From Dethiobacter alkaliphilus (GTDB lineage Bacteria; Bacillota; Dethiobacteria; DTU022; UBA8154), in NCBI GenBank assembly GCA_016841605.1, contig JAENYV010000008.1:162138-226137 (forward strand): a stretch of DNA of 64,000 nt, in the 5' to 3' direction. Position numbers and translations under genes: made by a program. The first letter of the stretch is position 1. Every line of letters starts with the position of its first letter. A model generated the notes under the pieces. The model was given only the letters and a program-made list of their open reading frames with translations. It made no database searches and was not told where the DNA came from. This document shows positions 7,822 through 16,910 of this stretch, in pieces.

Positions 7822-8832
7822 ATGCCGCGGGAAGAGAAGCTTACCGGGAAGAAAAAAGTTGCTATTTTCCTCCTGGCCCTGGGACCTGAAACCGCATCAC
7901 GGCTTTTAAAGATGTTTCCGGAGCAAGAAATTGAGAATATTACGATGGAAATCGCCAACCTGAATAAAGTAAAAAAAGACGTCAGGGACGAGGTTTTAGA
8001 TGAATTTTTGCTTCTGGCGGAAGTTCAGCAGGTTATGCTGGAAGGAGGAGTTGAACTGGCCAGGGAACTGCTGGAAAAAACACTGGGGCACAGTAAAGCT
8101 GTAGAGATACTCAAGCGTCTCGAGGAGCAGGTCAAGGTTAAACCCTTTAACTTCGTACGCCATACTGAACCCAAGCAGTTGGTCAATATGATTAGCGGGG
8201 AGCACCCCCAGACCATCGCTCTTATTCTTTCTTACCTGGACAACCAGCAGGCCGCGATGATTCTTTCCGATCTTCCCATGGATGTTCAGGCGGATATCGC
8301 CAGACGTGTTGCCCTGATGGACAGGACCTCCCCGGAAATATTAAAAGAAGTAGAAAGAGTGCTGCGGGAAAAAGTTTCCAGCATTTTTCAGCAGGATTTT
8401 ACCCAGGCCGGTGGTATCGATACGGTTGTGGGAATTCTTAACAGTGCAGACAGGGGAACTGAGAAATTAATTCTTGAGGAACTGGAGAAAGAGGATGCCG
8501 AGCTTGCTGATGAGATTCGCAAACGTATGTTTATCTTTGAAGATGTTATAACCCTGGACGATGCTTCTATTCAACGTGTTGTCCGCGAAGTAGACAGCAA
8601 AGACCTGGCCAAGGCCCTTAAAGGTGCCAGCGAAGAAGTTAAAGAGCGTATCTTCCGCAATATATCCAAACGGGCTGCTGAGATGCTGCGGGATGATCTC
8701 GATTTTATGGGGCCTGTCCGGCTTCGTGAGGTAGAAGATGCTCAGCAGCGGATTGTGGGTATTATCCGCCGGCTTGATGAAGCCGGAGAAATTATTATCT
8801 CCAGGGGTGGTGAAGATGCCATCATCGTCTAG
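7822..8832 (+). CDS. fliG: Flagellar motor switch protein FliG
   Basis: A 336-residue FliG with N, middle and C domains. Motifs include LTGKKKVAIFLLALGPETA (FliF binding), the EHPQTIALILSYL motif of the middle domain, and the C-terminal torque helix with alternating charges (DELxxxIRKRMFIFEDVITLDDASIQRVVREVDSKDLAKAL, quoted in part). FliG couples the MotA/MotB stator to the rotor. ATG follows AAGGAGG. Its 3' end overlaps fliH by 17 bases. Confidence 0.98.
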   Translation: MPREEKLTGKKKVAIFLLALGPETASRLLKMFPEQEIENITMEIANLNKVKKDVRDEVLDEFLLLAEVQQVMLEGGVELARELLEKTLGHSKAVEILKRLEEQVKVKPFNFVRHTEPKQLVNMISGEHPQTIALILSYLDNQQAAMILSDLPMDVQADIARRVALMDRTSPEILKEVERVLREKVSSIFQQDFTQAGGIDTVVGILNSADRGTEKLILEELEKEDAELADEIRKRMFIFEDVITLDDASIQRVVREVDSKDLAKALKGASEEVKERIFRNISKRAAEMLRDDLDFMGPVRLREVEDAQQRIVGIIRRLDEAGEIIISRGGEDAIIV

Positions 8833-9571
8833 GATTTTGAGAGGTCTGGATATCAAGGGATGGAGGACATACCATCCCCGGCGGGAAGAGAGCGAGATGC
8901 TTTTTGAGGAAAAGGAAGAGCTTTCTTCCCGGGAGGAGCGCCCTGAACCGGAGCCCCCCGGTCCCACCAGGGAGGAAATTGAACGGGAGAGGAAGGCGAT
9001 TCTGCAGCAGGCTCGCCGGGAAGCTGAAGAACAGCGCCGTCAACTTTTAGCCAAGGCACAGGAAGAAGCTGCAAAATTGCAGGAGCAGGCCAAAAAAGAG
9101 GGTTATTCCCGGGGCTATGCGGAAGGGGAAAAGGCAGTTAAAAAACTTAAAAAAGAAGCGCAGAAGGTTCTGGAGCAAGCCCGGCAGCAGCACGAAGAGA
9201 TTCTGGCCGGCGCAGAGCCTGAAATGATGCAGATAGCTGTTAGCCTGGCGGAGAAGCTTCTTAATTATCAATTGGAAGTTGATGACGATTTAATTTTAAG
9301 TATCGCCTCCCGCTGCCTGGAGGCTCTTCCCGGCGGGCAGGAAATTCTTCTACGGGTAAATCCCCGGGATGAAATCATCTGCCGGGAAAAAGCTGATATA
9401 CTCCGTATGAAGTTAAAAAGGGAAACTATTTTGGAGATTATGGCTGATGCGGAGATTTTACCGGGATGCTGCAAGGTGGAGACCGAGGAGTCCGAAGTTA
9501 CCTTTTTATTGGGCAGAGAACTGGAGATCCTGGGAAGAAAGCTTCTTGAGCTGGCTGCTTTTTCCGGGTAA
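8816..9571 (+). CDS. fliH: Flagellar assembly protein FliH
   Basis: A 251-residue FliH, the regulator and peripheral stalk of the export ATPase FliI. The start at ATG 8816 gives the family-like N terminus MPSSSRILRG and has GGGGTGG upstream within fliG; the overlap is 17 bases. Residues 30-130 are a long charged coiled coil rich in Glu, Arg and Gln (QQARREAEEQRRQLLAKAQ). The C-terminal globular part resembles the ATP synthase delta/b family (SLAEKLLNYQLEVDDDLI, EILLRVNPRDE). Confidence 0.92.
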   Translation: MPSSSRILRGLDIKGWRTYHPRREESEMLFEEKEELSSREERPEPEPPGPTREEIERERKAILQQARREAEEQRRQLLAKAQEEAAKLQEQAKKEGYSRGYAEGEKAVKKLKKEAQKVLEQARQQHEEILAGAEPEMMQIAVSLAEKLLNYQLEVDDDLILSIASRCLEALPGGQEILLRVNPRDEIICREKADILRMKLKRETILEIMADAEILPGCCKVETEESEVTFLLGRELEILGRKLLELAAFSG

Positions 9572-9584
9572 GCGAGGCAAAGAA

Positions 9585-10916
9585 ATGAATATTAAATCAG
9601 TTAATTTTGACAAATATTATCAGGAAATCCGGACCCATTCTGTTCTGGAGATTAAAGGCCGCGTAACTCAGATTATCGGATTGGTCATGGAGGTGAGCGG
9701 TCTGCGCCCTTTTGTGGGGGAGATCTGTTTGATAGAGGTGAAGGACGAAAAGGAGCCCCTTCCGGCTGAGGTTGTGGGATTTCGTCAGGGACGTGCCTTG
9801 TTGATGCCCCTGGGCAATTTGAACGGGATCGGACCGGGATGCCGGGTGGAAGGGACAGGCTCCCCCTTTACCGTCAAAGTTGGCCCCGGAATTTTGGGAA
9901 AAGTTCTTGACGGGCTTGGAAGACCCATTATGGGCGGAGAAAAGTTGGAAGGATTTCTTGAAGAACGTCCTGTGGAAAGTTCTCCCCCAAACCCTCTGGA
10001 AAGAGAACCTATTGCCCATGTCCTGGCTACAGGTGTCAGGGCGATCGATACCCTTTTAACCTGCGGGCAGGGACAACGGGTCGGGATCTTTGCCGGAAGC
10101 GGGGTGGGGAAAAGTTCCCTGCTGGGGATGATTGCCCGCTACAGCGAAGCAGATGTGAACGTAATCGGGCTGGTTGGAGAGCGGGGACGTGAGGTGCTGG
10201 ATTTTATCAGGAATGACCTGGGTCCTGAAGGCTTAAAACGGTCTGTGCTGATTGTTTCCACTTCCGACCGTCCGGCTTTGGAACGAGTAAAGGCGGCTCT
10301 CGCTGCGACTGCTGTGGCGGAATACTTTCGTGATCAGGGGCAAAAGGTTATCTTAATGATGGATTCGGTCACGCGTTTTGCTATGGCCTTGAGGGAAATC
10401 GGACTGGCTATAGGGGAGCCTCCCGCAACAAAAGGATACACCCCTTCCGTTTTTGCCAGCCTGCCCCGATTGTTGGAACGTTCGGGAACATCCCGCTGCG
10501 GTTCCATTACCGGCTTCTATACCGTGCTCGTTGACGGCGACGATTTGAATGAACCTATTTCAGATGCCGTCAGGGGAATTTTGGATGGTCACATTGTTTT
10601 GAGCAGAAACCTCGCCTCGCAGAACCACTATCCTGCTATTGATGTCCTGGAAAGTGTCAGCCGTCTTATGCCTTCGATTGTGGATAAAGAGCATTATCGC
10701 CTGGCCGGTCTGGTAAGGGACCTTCTTTCCACCTACAAGGAATCTGAAGACCTGATTAATATAGGTGCTTATGTCCGTGGTTCCAATGCCCGCATAGATA
10801 GGGCTATTGCTTACCGGGAACCTTTAAACCGTTTTTTGCGTCAGGGCCTGACTGAGTCTGTTTCATGGCAGAATAGCGGGAATGCACTGGAAGGTCTTTT
10901 TGCTACCTCCTCTTAA
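9585..10916 (+). CDS. fliI: Flagellum-specific export ATPase FliI
   Basis: A 443-residue F1-beta-like ATPase. Walker A GSGVGKSS is in GIFAGSGVGKSSLLG (about residue 165-180), the GERGREV motif follows, and Walker B is VILMMDSVTRFAMALREI. FliI hexamerises below the export gate and helps release substrates from chaperones. ATG 9585 is preferred; a longer open frame runs back into fliH but lacks an SD and family similarity. It is flanked by fliH and fliJ, which form the ATPase complex with it. Confidence 0.98.
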   Translation: MNIKSVNFDKYYQEIRTHSVLEIKGRVTQIIGLVMEVSGLRPFVGEICLIEVKDEKEPLPAEVVGFRQGRALLMPLGNLNGIGPGCRVEGTGSPFTVKVGPGILGKVLDGLGRPIMGGEKLEGFLEERPVESSPPNPLEREPIAHVLATGVRAIDTLLTCGQGQRVGIFAGSGVGKSSLLGMIARYSEADVNVIGLVGERGREVLDFIRNDLGPEGLKRSVLIVSTSDRPALERVKAALAATAVAEYFRDQGQKVILMMDSVTRFAMALREIGLAIGEPPATKGYTPSVFASLPRLLERSGTSRCGSITGFYTVLVDGDDLNEPISDAVRGILDGHIVLSRNLASQNHYPAIDVLESVSRLMPSIVDKEHYRLAGLVRDLLSTYKESEDLINIGAYVRGSNARIDRAIAYREPLNRFLRQGLTESVSWQNSGNALEGLFATSS

Positions 10917-10962
10917 AAAAGTTCTTTTTTAAACGACAATAATATTAGGGAGTAAGAGATAA

Positions 10963-11406
10963 ATGGCTTTTGACTTCCGGCTGCAAAAAGTTCTGGAATA
11001 CCGGGAAAAGCAAAAGAAAATGGCTCAAGAGGAACTGGTTCTCTCCCAGATTGAATTTCAGAAAATTAAGGATGAACTGCTGCGGCTTCAGCACGAGGAA
11101 CAAAAACTTCTCCAGTTCCAACAAAATAATCAAGACCAGGCTTTAGATTCTCTCACCCTTTTTTCCATTGATAATTACCGTTTATTTTTGCAGGAGAGTT
11201 ATCGAAACAGCCTCCACGCGTTGGAAGAGCAGGAAAAAAAGGTGGAGGAGAAACGTCAAATATTAGTGGAATGTTGGAAGAACTGTCGGATTCTTGATAA
11301 ATTAAAAGGAAATGCCCTTCAAGAATTCCTTCAGGACGAAAAAATCCGTGAACAACATTTAAATGACGAAATCTCCCTGTACGGTTATCTCCGTAAAGAG
11401 AGATAG
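10963..11406 (+). CDS. fliJ: Flagellar export protein FliJ
   Basis: A 147-residue coiled-coil protein with the FliJ N terminus FDFRLQKVLEYREKQKKMAQ and long heptads throughout (LEEQEKKVEEKRQILVE). FliJ is the gamma-like stalk of the FliI hexamer and links it to FlhA. Position between fliI and fliK is standard. A GGGAGTAAGAG SD precedes the ATG. Confidence 0.92.
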   Translation: MAFDFRLQKVLEYREKQKKMAQEELVLSQIEFQKIKDELLRLQHEEQKLLQFQQNNQDQALDSLTLFSIDNYRLFLQESYRNSLHALEEQEKKVEEKRQILVECWKNCRILDKLKGNALQEFLQDEKIREQHLNDEISLYGYLRKER

Positions 11407-11439
11407 TGCTTTTTTCCGGAAAGGAGGTGATCAGAACAG

Positions 11440-13443
11440 ATGAAAACAGATGCAGTATCCTCTGCAGTGCCGGCGGTCAAGGGGGCCGGACAGGCTGAAA
11501 AGCCGCTCCAGGATAAGGGGGGAGAAGCTTTCGGCTCACTGCTTCAGGAGATTTTTTCGACGCGGATGTCGCAGCTTCAGTCCGGGAACACCCAAGATAA
11601 AGTATCCGTTCAACTTGAGCAGGGGATGGAAGAGCCGGTTGAAACGTTCCCGCAAGAGTCGACTTTTATTTCCTCAGAAGAAACTTCCTCAGAAGAAACA
11701 GGGGCACAGCCCATAGCATCGTCGCCTAGTGAAGGCAATGCTTCACCTCAAATTCCTGCAGAGGAAACAGAAGAGCAGGCTGTCTTGTTTCCTGTGGAAG
11801 GTAATCCTGCCCTTCTTATTACTTCAGAGGAAACAGTGGAGCAAGCCGTTTTGTTACCTGATGAAGGCAACCTTTCACCTCAAATTCCTTCGGAGACAGT
11901 GGAAAATCTGCCTGCTCCACAGGACCAAAATAAGGAATTAACGGATTCTTCCGGCGGCTACAAAAAAGAACTTATGGAACGTCTCCTCAAAGAAATAGGG
12001 GAAGAAGGAGAGAACATTCTAGTTTTGTTGCCGTGGCTTCTCTATGCCCTTTCCGCCGACGAGGCAACAACAGAAAAGGGTTCTTCGGAAGGAACCGGTT
12101 TACCTGAGTTAAGCGGGGAGTTTTCTTCGGGTGAAGAAGTAGAAGGGGAGAAAATAGTTAAAAAAGATTCTGTCCAAGAAATGCAGCTGGAGAAGTTGTT
12201 CCAGCTTTTAGGAGAAATCCTTTCCGGTCTGGGAGAGGAAAAAGAAATCCTTCCAGCAGACTTTGATTTTTCAAAAATGATGGCGGATAATATCATCTTA
12301 AAACCGGATGAGCTTCTCTTGATGGAGAAAAAGCTTGTTTCCGGAGAGATCCCTTTGCTGGATGAAAAGGGTTTTTTAACTCCTCAGGCCGGTTCAGTCA
12401 TCTCCTCTTATTTGAATGAAGAAGAGATGATGGAGAAACTAAAATTATTTTTCCCGGAACTGGACGGTAAGATGGAAGCAGAGCTTGTTCAGCAGCCCGT
12501 CGGAAATGAAGAAAAAAATCCGGGGGAAAATTTTATCTTTGCTTTGCAAAATTTTCTTGAGGATTTTCTTGGCGTGGAAAAGCAATTGCCTTCCGGGGAG
12601 ACCTCTTTGCCGGGGGAAAAGTTTCTTTTGAATCCGGAAGCAAACGTGGAGATTGTTTTTTCTCTTCAGGAAGGACGGGTACTGGAAAAACCCACAACTG
12701 GAGAATCGGTGAAACCAGGGGAATACAGTGACAGTGAACAGCTTTTTTATGCTCAGCCTCAAACGGAAGCACCTCAGGAAAAACAACCGGCTACATTTTT
12801 GGAAAGGCTGGAAAGTTTTCTGAGATCTTTCCTGCTGGGGGAGAGTGGACCCTCCGGAGAAAAGACATCCGCAGCAGGTTTAGGTCAAGGCAGTACTGGG
12901 GATTCTTCCCGGGAAGCCGAGATTGTCGGGAAACCGGGCAGTGGGGGAGAATTCGTTTTTCCCTCCGGAATCCAGCCGGAAGAAGCAGCATCCATACATC
13001 AGACGACTTACCGGGACAACCTTGTGCAGCCCCGGGAGATTGTTAACCAGATTATCGATAAAATAACCTTATTGACCCGGTCCGGCGAGCAGGAACTGCG
13101 CATGAAACTACAACCTGAATTTCTTGGGGAGATCATGATCAGAATGCGCCGCGTCAAGGGGGTCCTTACGGCAGAAATCACGACGCAAAATATCGCTGTC
13201 AAAGAATTGCTGGAAGGACAGATGGATACTCTGCGCCAGCGTTTTCAACAGATGGATATGAACGTAGAAGAGTTCCGTATCCTGTTAAACAATGAGAGAG
13301 ATGGAGGAAACGGTGAAGGGGCTCGTGAACATTACAGGGAAAGCGAATGGGACAGGTTCGCCGCGGGAAGCGCTTATGGAAAAAACGAGACTCTAACGTT
13401 TGAAGATTACGAAGAAAAACGAGGAGTAAATTATCTTGCCTGA
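11440..13443 (+). CDS. fliK: Flagellar hook-length control protein FliK, very long form
   Basis: A 667-residue FliK, longer than the roughly 400-500 usual in Firmicutes. The C-terminal domain (about 530-620) is diagnostic: ELRMKLQPEFLGEIMIRMR and GQMDTLRQRFQQMDMNVEEF. The N-terminal 500 residues form an acidic, Ser/Glu/Pro-rich ruler-like segment with degenerate internal repeats (SEGNASPQIPAEETEEQAV, then SEETVEQAVLLPDEGNLSPQ). The ruler part measures hook length during export and the C domain flips the FlhB specificity switch, so length is expected to track hook length. ATG follows AAAGGAGGTG. Confidence 0.93.
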   Translation: MKTDAVSSAVPAVKGAGQAEKPLQDKGGEAFGSLLQEIFSTRMSQLQSGNTQDKVSVQLEQGMEEPVETFPQESTFISSEETSSEETGAQPIASSPSEGNASPQIPAEETEEQAVLFPVEGNPALLITSEETVEQAVLLPDEGNLSPQIPSETVENLPAPQDQNKELTDSSGGYKKELMERLLKEIGEEGENILVLLPWLLYALSADEATTEKGSSEGTGLPELSGEFSSGEEVEGEKIVKKDSVQEMQLEKLFQLLGEILSGLGEEKEILPADFDFSKMMADNIILKPDELLLMEKKLVSGEIPLLDEKGFLTPQAGSVISSYLNEEEMMEKLKLFFPELDGKMEAELVQQPVGNEEKNPGENFIFALQNFLEDFLGVEKQLPSGETSLPGEKFLLNPEANVEIVFSLQEGRVLEKPTTGESVKPGEYSDSEQLFYAQPQTEAPQEKQPATFLERLESFLRSFLLGESGPSGEKTSAAGLGQGSTGDSSREAEIVGKPGSGGEFVFPSGIQPEEAASIHQTTYRDNLVQPREIVNQIIDKITLLTRSGEQELRMKLQPEFLGEIMIRMRRVKGVLTAEITTQNIAVKELLEGQMDTLRQRFQQMDMNVEEFRILLNNERDGGNGEGAREHYRESEWDRFAAGSAYGKNETLTFEDYEEKRGVNYLA

Positions 13444-13458
13444 AAAGGGGTGTTATTT

Positions 13459-13869
13459 TTGGCGGAAGTCGGTGCAATCGGAAGTACCGGCAGTTCATCA
13501 TCGGGGAGCAGTCAGCAGAAAAGCAGTAACACGGAGCTGGGAACCGATACGTTTTTACAGTTGCTTATTACCCAGATGCGCTACCAGGATCCCTTTAGCG
13601 GTGGACAGGACTCGAATGAATATATGAACCAGATTGCCCAGTTTACCATGCTGGAACGGCTTATTCAACTGCAGCAGACTATGGAATCCTTCACGGAGCA
13701 GCAGGGTTATACCCAGGCTTTAAACCTGCTGAACAAAAATGTGGAGGTTAATGACAACGGGAATATTTCTCAGGGAGAGGTTACCGCTGTTCGTTTTGTG
13801 GACGGTGAGCCTAGAATTACTATCAACGAGGTAGAGTATACCCTTGATATGATTACACTGATTGAATAA
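13459..13869 (+). CDS. flgD: Hook assembly scaffold protein FlgD
   Basis: A 136-residue short FlgD: LGTDTFLQLLITQMRYQDPF (the export-type signature), then NEYMNQIAQFTMLERLIQLQ, ending with a small beta domain. FlgD caps the growing hook. TTG 13459 (MAEVGAIGSTG) is preferred because GGGG sits 8 bases upstream; GTG 13450 is nearly on top of the SD. The N terminus is Ser-rich and disordered. It lacks the long C-terminal domain of enterobacterial FlgD, as is normal in Firmicutes. Confidence 0.93.
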   Translation: MAEVGAIGSTGSSSSGSSQQKSSNTELGTDTFLQLLITQMRYQDPFSGGQDSNEYMNQIAQFTMLERLIQLQQTMESFTEQQGYTQALNLLNKNVEVNDNGNISQGEVTAVRFVDGEPRITINEVEYTLDMITLIE

Positions 13870-13938
13870 TAAAGAATAGACGCATGAAGTAACGGGGAAT
13901 GGTGAAACGAAGCAAGTTTACGGGAGGGGGTGTAATTG

Positions 13939-14328
13939 GTGACTGTGAAAGGGGCTCATATCCCTTTTTTATCTGCGAAATCGGCAGTATCTCCAGGCGT
14001 TAAAAAGCCGTCATGCTGCCCGGCCGGTGAAGAAAAATTTAGCCGGATGCTGGAGGAAACCATTACCGATAACAAGTTGAACTTCTCCGCTCATGCCCAA
14101 CAGCGGCTCAAGTCCAGGAGTATTACTCTTGGTGCCGAGGAAATGGGTAAGCTGGAACAGGCGGTGGATAAAGCTGCTGCCAGAGGCTGCCGTTCATCGC
14201 TGCTTCTTTACAGGGATATGGCCTTTGTTGCCGGGGTGCCCACCCGTACTATCATTACCGCGCTGGATGGGGAGAGCATGAAGGAGCATGTTTTTACCAA
14301 TATCGACAGCGCTGTTGTTATCGAATAG
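13939..14328 (+). CDS. Flagellar operon protein (TIGR02530-type)
   Basis: A roughly 129-residue protein found between flgD and flgE in many Firmicutes. Family features are LNFSAHAQQRLKSRSITL, an AVDKAAARGCRSSLLLYRDM segment and TRTIITALDGESMKEHVFTNIDSAVVIE (quoted in pieces). Its exact function is not established to my knowledge; conserved location suggests hook assembly. GTG 13939 is taken as start with GGGAGGGGG 7-16 bases upstream; TTG 13936 is equally possible. Confidence 0.8.
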   Translation: MTVKGAHIPFLSAKSAVSPGVKKPSCCPAGEEKFSRMLEETITDNKLNFSAHAQQRLKSRSITLGAEEMGKLEQAVDKAAARGCRSSLLLYRDMAFVAGVPTRTIITALDGESMKEHVFTNIDSAVVIE

Positions 14329-14427
14329 ATGGGCCGGACCTCCAGGAGGAAGCCCGGGCTGTGGAGTGATGGAAGCAGCTCAAAATACGCAAGAAACTAT
14401 TTTTCAAGAGACAGGGAGGTCATTTGA

Positions 14428-15750
14428 ATGTTGCGTTCTTTATCTACTGCAATTTCCGGTTTGCGTAATCACCAGACCAAGCTGGATGTCGTGGGCAATA
14501 ATATTTCCAATGTAAATACGGTGGGTTACAAGTATGAAACAGTGCACTTTCAGGATATTTTCAGCCAGACTCTGAAGGATGCGAATGCTCCCGAGAATGG
14601 CCGGGGGGGGACCAACCCCCTGCAGGTCGGGGTTGGTATGGCTCTTTCCTCCACCAGTACCAGTCATACCCAGGGAGCGATTACTTCTACTTCGCGAGAG
14701 ACGGATGTGGCTATTGAAGGGAACGGCTTTTTTGTAGTTAGTGACGGCATACAGAATTACTATACCAGGGACGGCTCCTTTATCAGAGGGAATACCGGTG
14801 AACTGGCTACGGCCAACGGGTTTAAATTGATGGGCTGGGCGGCAGAAAAAATATTTGTTGACGAAAACGGTGTGCCGGTTGATGATCCGCAAGACGCGGT
14901 TGATGAAGTCTACGAAATAGATACAACAAAGCCGCTAAGTTCGATTCTTATTCCCCTCGGCGAGGAAACGCTGGCCAAAGCTACGGAGAATATTGTTTTT
15001 GCCGGCAACCTGAATTCGGAGTCTGTTGCTGAAGGAGAAGACGGTTTTGATCCGTATGATTATATGACTTATTTCTACGATTCCCTGGGAAACCGGCATG
15101 ATATGACGGTGGAATTTAAAAAAACTGCAGAAAACGAGTGGGGGTATGCCCTTTCTTTTACTGATGCTGACGGAAATATTGTAGAGATAGAAGGAGATGA
15201 TTCTCTTTTATTTACTGAGGGAGGTACCCTCATTTCCGACCTTGCTAATCCCAGCGATTATTCTTTTACAATTGACGCGGAGACACTGGGGACCGGAAGC
15301 AGGGACATTGCTGTCACCCTTGACTTCAGTGCCCTGAATCAGTACAGTTCTTCAACCACAGCTTTTGTCAGGGATCAGGACGGTTTCGCCGCGGGCGAGC
15401 TGTCTTCTTTTACTATTGAGGCGTCAGGCGTGGTTACCGGTACTTATTCCAACGGGATGATCCGGGAACTGGGTCAGATAGCGCTGGCCTCTTTTGCCAA
15501 CCCGGAGGGTATGGTTAAAAGAGGTTCTAATTTATTTGATTTCACAGGCAACTCCGGGGATCCGAGGATCGGGCTTCCGGGAGAGCAGGGCAGGGGAATG
15601 CTCAAATCTTGTGCCCTGGAGATGTCCAATGTGGATCTGGCTTTCGAGTTCTCGGAAATGATCACGACCAGCAGGGGTTATCAGGCCAATGCCCGGGTGA
15701 TCAGCACTTCCGATGAGGTTCTGGTGGAGCTGATTAACGTGAAACGTTAA
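14428..15750 (+). CDS. flgE: Flagellar hook protein FlgE
   Basis: A 440-residue hook protein. The N-terminal rod/hook signature is LRNHQTKLDVVGNNISNVNT (residues 12-31), followed by VAIEGNGFFVVSDG and YYTRDGSF, and the C-terminal coil SNVDLAFEFSEMITTSRGYQ. The central region (about 150-330) is the variable surface domain. FlgE polymerises about 120 copies into the hook after export. ATG follows AGGGAGG. A strong terminator follows, so this closes the first basal-body transcript. Confidence 0.97.
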   Translation: MLRSLSTAISGLRNHQTKLDVVGNNISNVNTVGYKYETVHFQDIFSQTLKDANAPENGRGGTNPLQVGVGMALSSTSTSHTQGAITSTSRETDVAIEGNGFFVVSDGIQNYYTRDGSFIRGNTGELATANGFKLMGWAAEKIFVDENGVPVDDPQDAVDEVYEIDTTKPLSSILIPLGEETLAKATENIVFAGNLNSESVAEGEDGFDPYDYMTYFYDSLGNRHDMTVEFKKTAENEWGYALSFTDADGNIVEIEGDDSLLFTEGGTLISDLANPSDYSFTIDAETLGTGSRDIAVTLDFSALNQYSSSTTAFVRDQDGFAAGELSSFTIEASGVVTGTYSNGMIRELGQIALASFANPEGMVKRGSNLFDFTGNSGDPRIGLPGEQGRGMLKSCALEMSNVDLAFEFSEMITTSRGYQANARVISTSDEVLVELINVKR

Positions 15751-15762
15751 AGGTTACAGCAG

Positions 15763-15800
15763 AGGGGAGAATGGAATTTATTCCTTCTCCCCTTTTTTTT
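15763..15800 (+). terminator. Rho-independent terminator after flgE
   Basis: AGGGGAGAA (15763-15771) plus GGAA pairs with TTCC plus TTCTCCCCT (15785-15793), one bulged T and a 4-base loop, followed by eight T residues. It separates the flgB-flgE unit from motA. Confidence 0.9.
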
Positions 15801-15881
15801 CTTTCCTATTTACATAAAAAATAGCAGGAATTTCCGTTAGTAATGTCGAAAAAACGTGAATTAAAGTCGCGTTTAAGGAAA

Positions 15882-15972
15882 TGACATTCCTCCGGAAGAG
15901 GTGTGTCCCCATACTAAAAAAAAGAGGATAATATTGAGCCATTTTCGTGGCTTAGCGGTGTAAAAAGCAAAT
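15882..15972 (-). repeat. Composite hairpin repeat, copy B
   Basis: In the gap between the flgE terminator and motA. It holds GACATTCCTCC-GGAAGAGG-TGTGTCCCCATAC (left arm of the hairpin partly decayed) and, about 38 bases further, GCTTAGCGGTGTAAAAAGCAAA (15950-15971). Read on the minus strand it matches copy A (1515-1601) in order and spacing: CACCGCTAAGC, about 38 bases, then the GTGTCCCC hairpin. No promoter for motA was recognised in this gap. Confidence 0.65.
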
Positions 15973-16024
15973 TATTGCCGTAGTGTTATTATCAATTTTT
16001 CTGGCAGGGGTGAAGTCAGACAAT

Positions 16025-16843
16025 ATGAAAAAAATGGATATTTTAACAATTGGCGGGATAATTTTCGGTATGGGTCTGGTGCTCTGGGGGATCCTGATGG
16101 GGAGTTCTCTTAGTGCCTTCATTAGTTGGTCCGGACTAATGATTACCCTGGGAGGGTCCTTCGGGGCCTTGCTGGTCAATTTCCAATTGGGGCAGATCCG
16201 TCAGGTGCTGAAGATTACCATGCAGGTACTTTTGGAAAAAAAAATGGAGATCAGCTCTCTGGGGCAGCTTTTTGTCAACCTGGCCCAGAAATCCCGACGG
16301 GAAGGTCTGCTGGCCCTGGAGGATAACCTGGAAGAGATTGAAGATCCCTTCCTGCGCAATGGTCTGCAAATGGTCATCGACGGGTTTGAGCCGGAATCAA
16401 TCCGCGATATTATGGAGACGGAGATTTATACACTTTCCCAGCGCCACCAGATGGGTCAAAATGTCTTCCGTACCTGGGGCTCCCTCGCGCCGGGTTTTGG
16501 CATGATCGGAACCCTGATCGGCCTTGTTCAGATGCTTACTGCACTGGATAATCCGGATTCCATCGGTTCCGGAATGGCTGTAGCTCTTTTAACAACTTTT
16601 TACGGATCATTGCTGGCCAACCTGGTTTTTCTCCCCATTGCCGGGAAACTGGAGATTATGAGCGAGCAAGAGGTTGCTTACAAAGAAGCTATTGTGGATG
16701 CCCTGCTGGCTCTGCAGGCGGGTGTTAATCCACGGATTCTGCAGGAAAAAATCAAAGCTTACCTTTCTCCCGGTGAACGTGATATGGTGAATGAAAAAAA
16801 ATCTTCCTCTTCTGAGGCGGAAGGTGAAAAGGCTATGGCCTGA
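16025..16843 (+). CDS. motA: Flagellar stator protein MotA
   Basis: A 272-residue MotA/TolQ/ExbB family stator subunit with four membrane segments: near residues 4-22 and 30-47, then a large cytoplasmic loop with the charged helix (RREGLLALEDNLEEIEDPFL) that touches FliG, then two more around 145-165 and 175-200 (GSLAPGFGMIGTLIGLVQML). ATG 16025 is taken as start (CAGGGGTGA about 12 bases upstream); upstream GTG codons run back toward the repeat. It forms the proton or sodium channel with MotB encoded next. Confidence 0.95.
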   Translation: MKKMDILTIGGIIFGMGLVLWGILMGSSLSAFISWSGLMITLGGSFGALLVNFQLGQIRQVLKITMQVLLEKKMEISSLGQLFVNLAQKSRREGLLALEDNLEEIEDPFLRNGLQMVIDGFEPESIRDIMETEIYTLSQRHQMGQNVFRTWGSLAPGFGMIGTLIGLVQMLTALDNPDSIGSGMAVALLTTFYGSLLANLVFLPIAGKLEIMSEQEVAYKEAIVDALLALQAGVNPRILQEKIKAYLSPGERDMVNEKKSSSSEAEGEKAMA

Positions 16844-16910
16844 GGTTTTCCTAATCGGTGATCATAGCATTGGAAGTTGGCGAGTGAGGGGAAAAGGAGA
16901 GGTACGCTGA

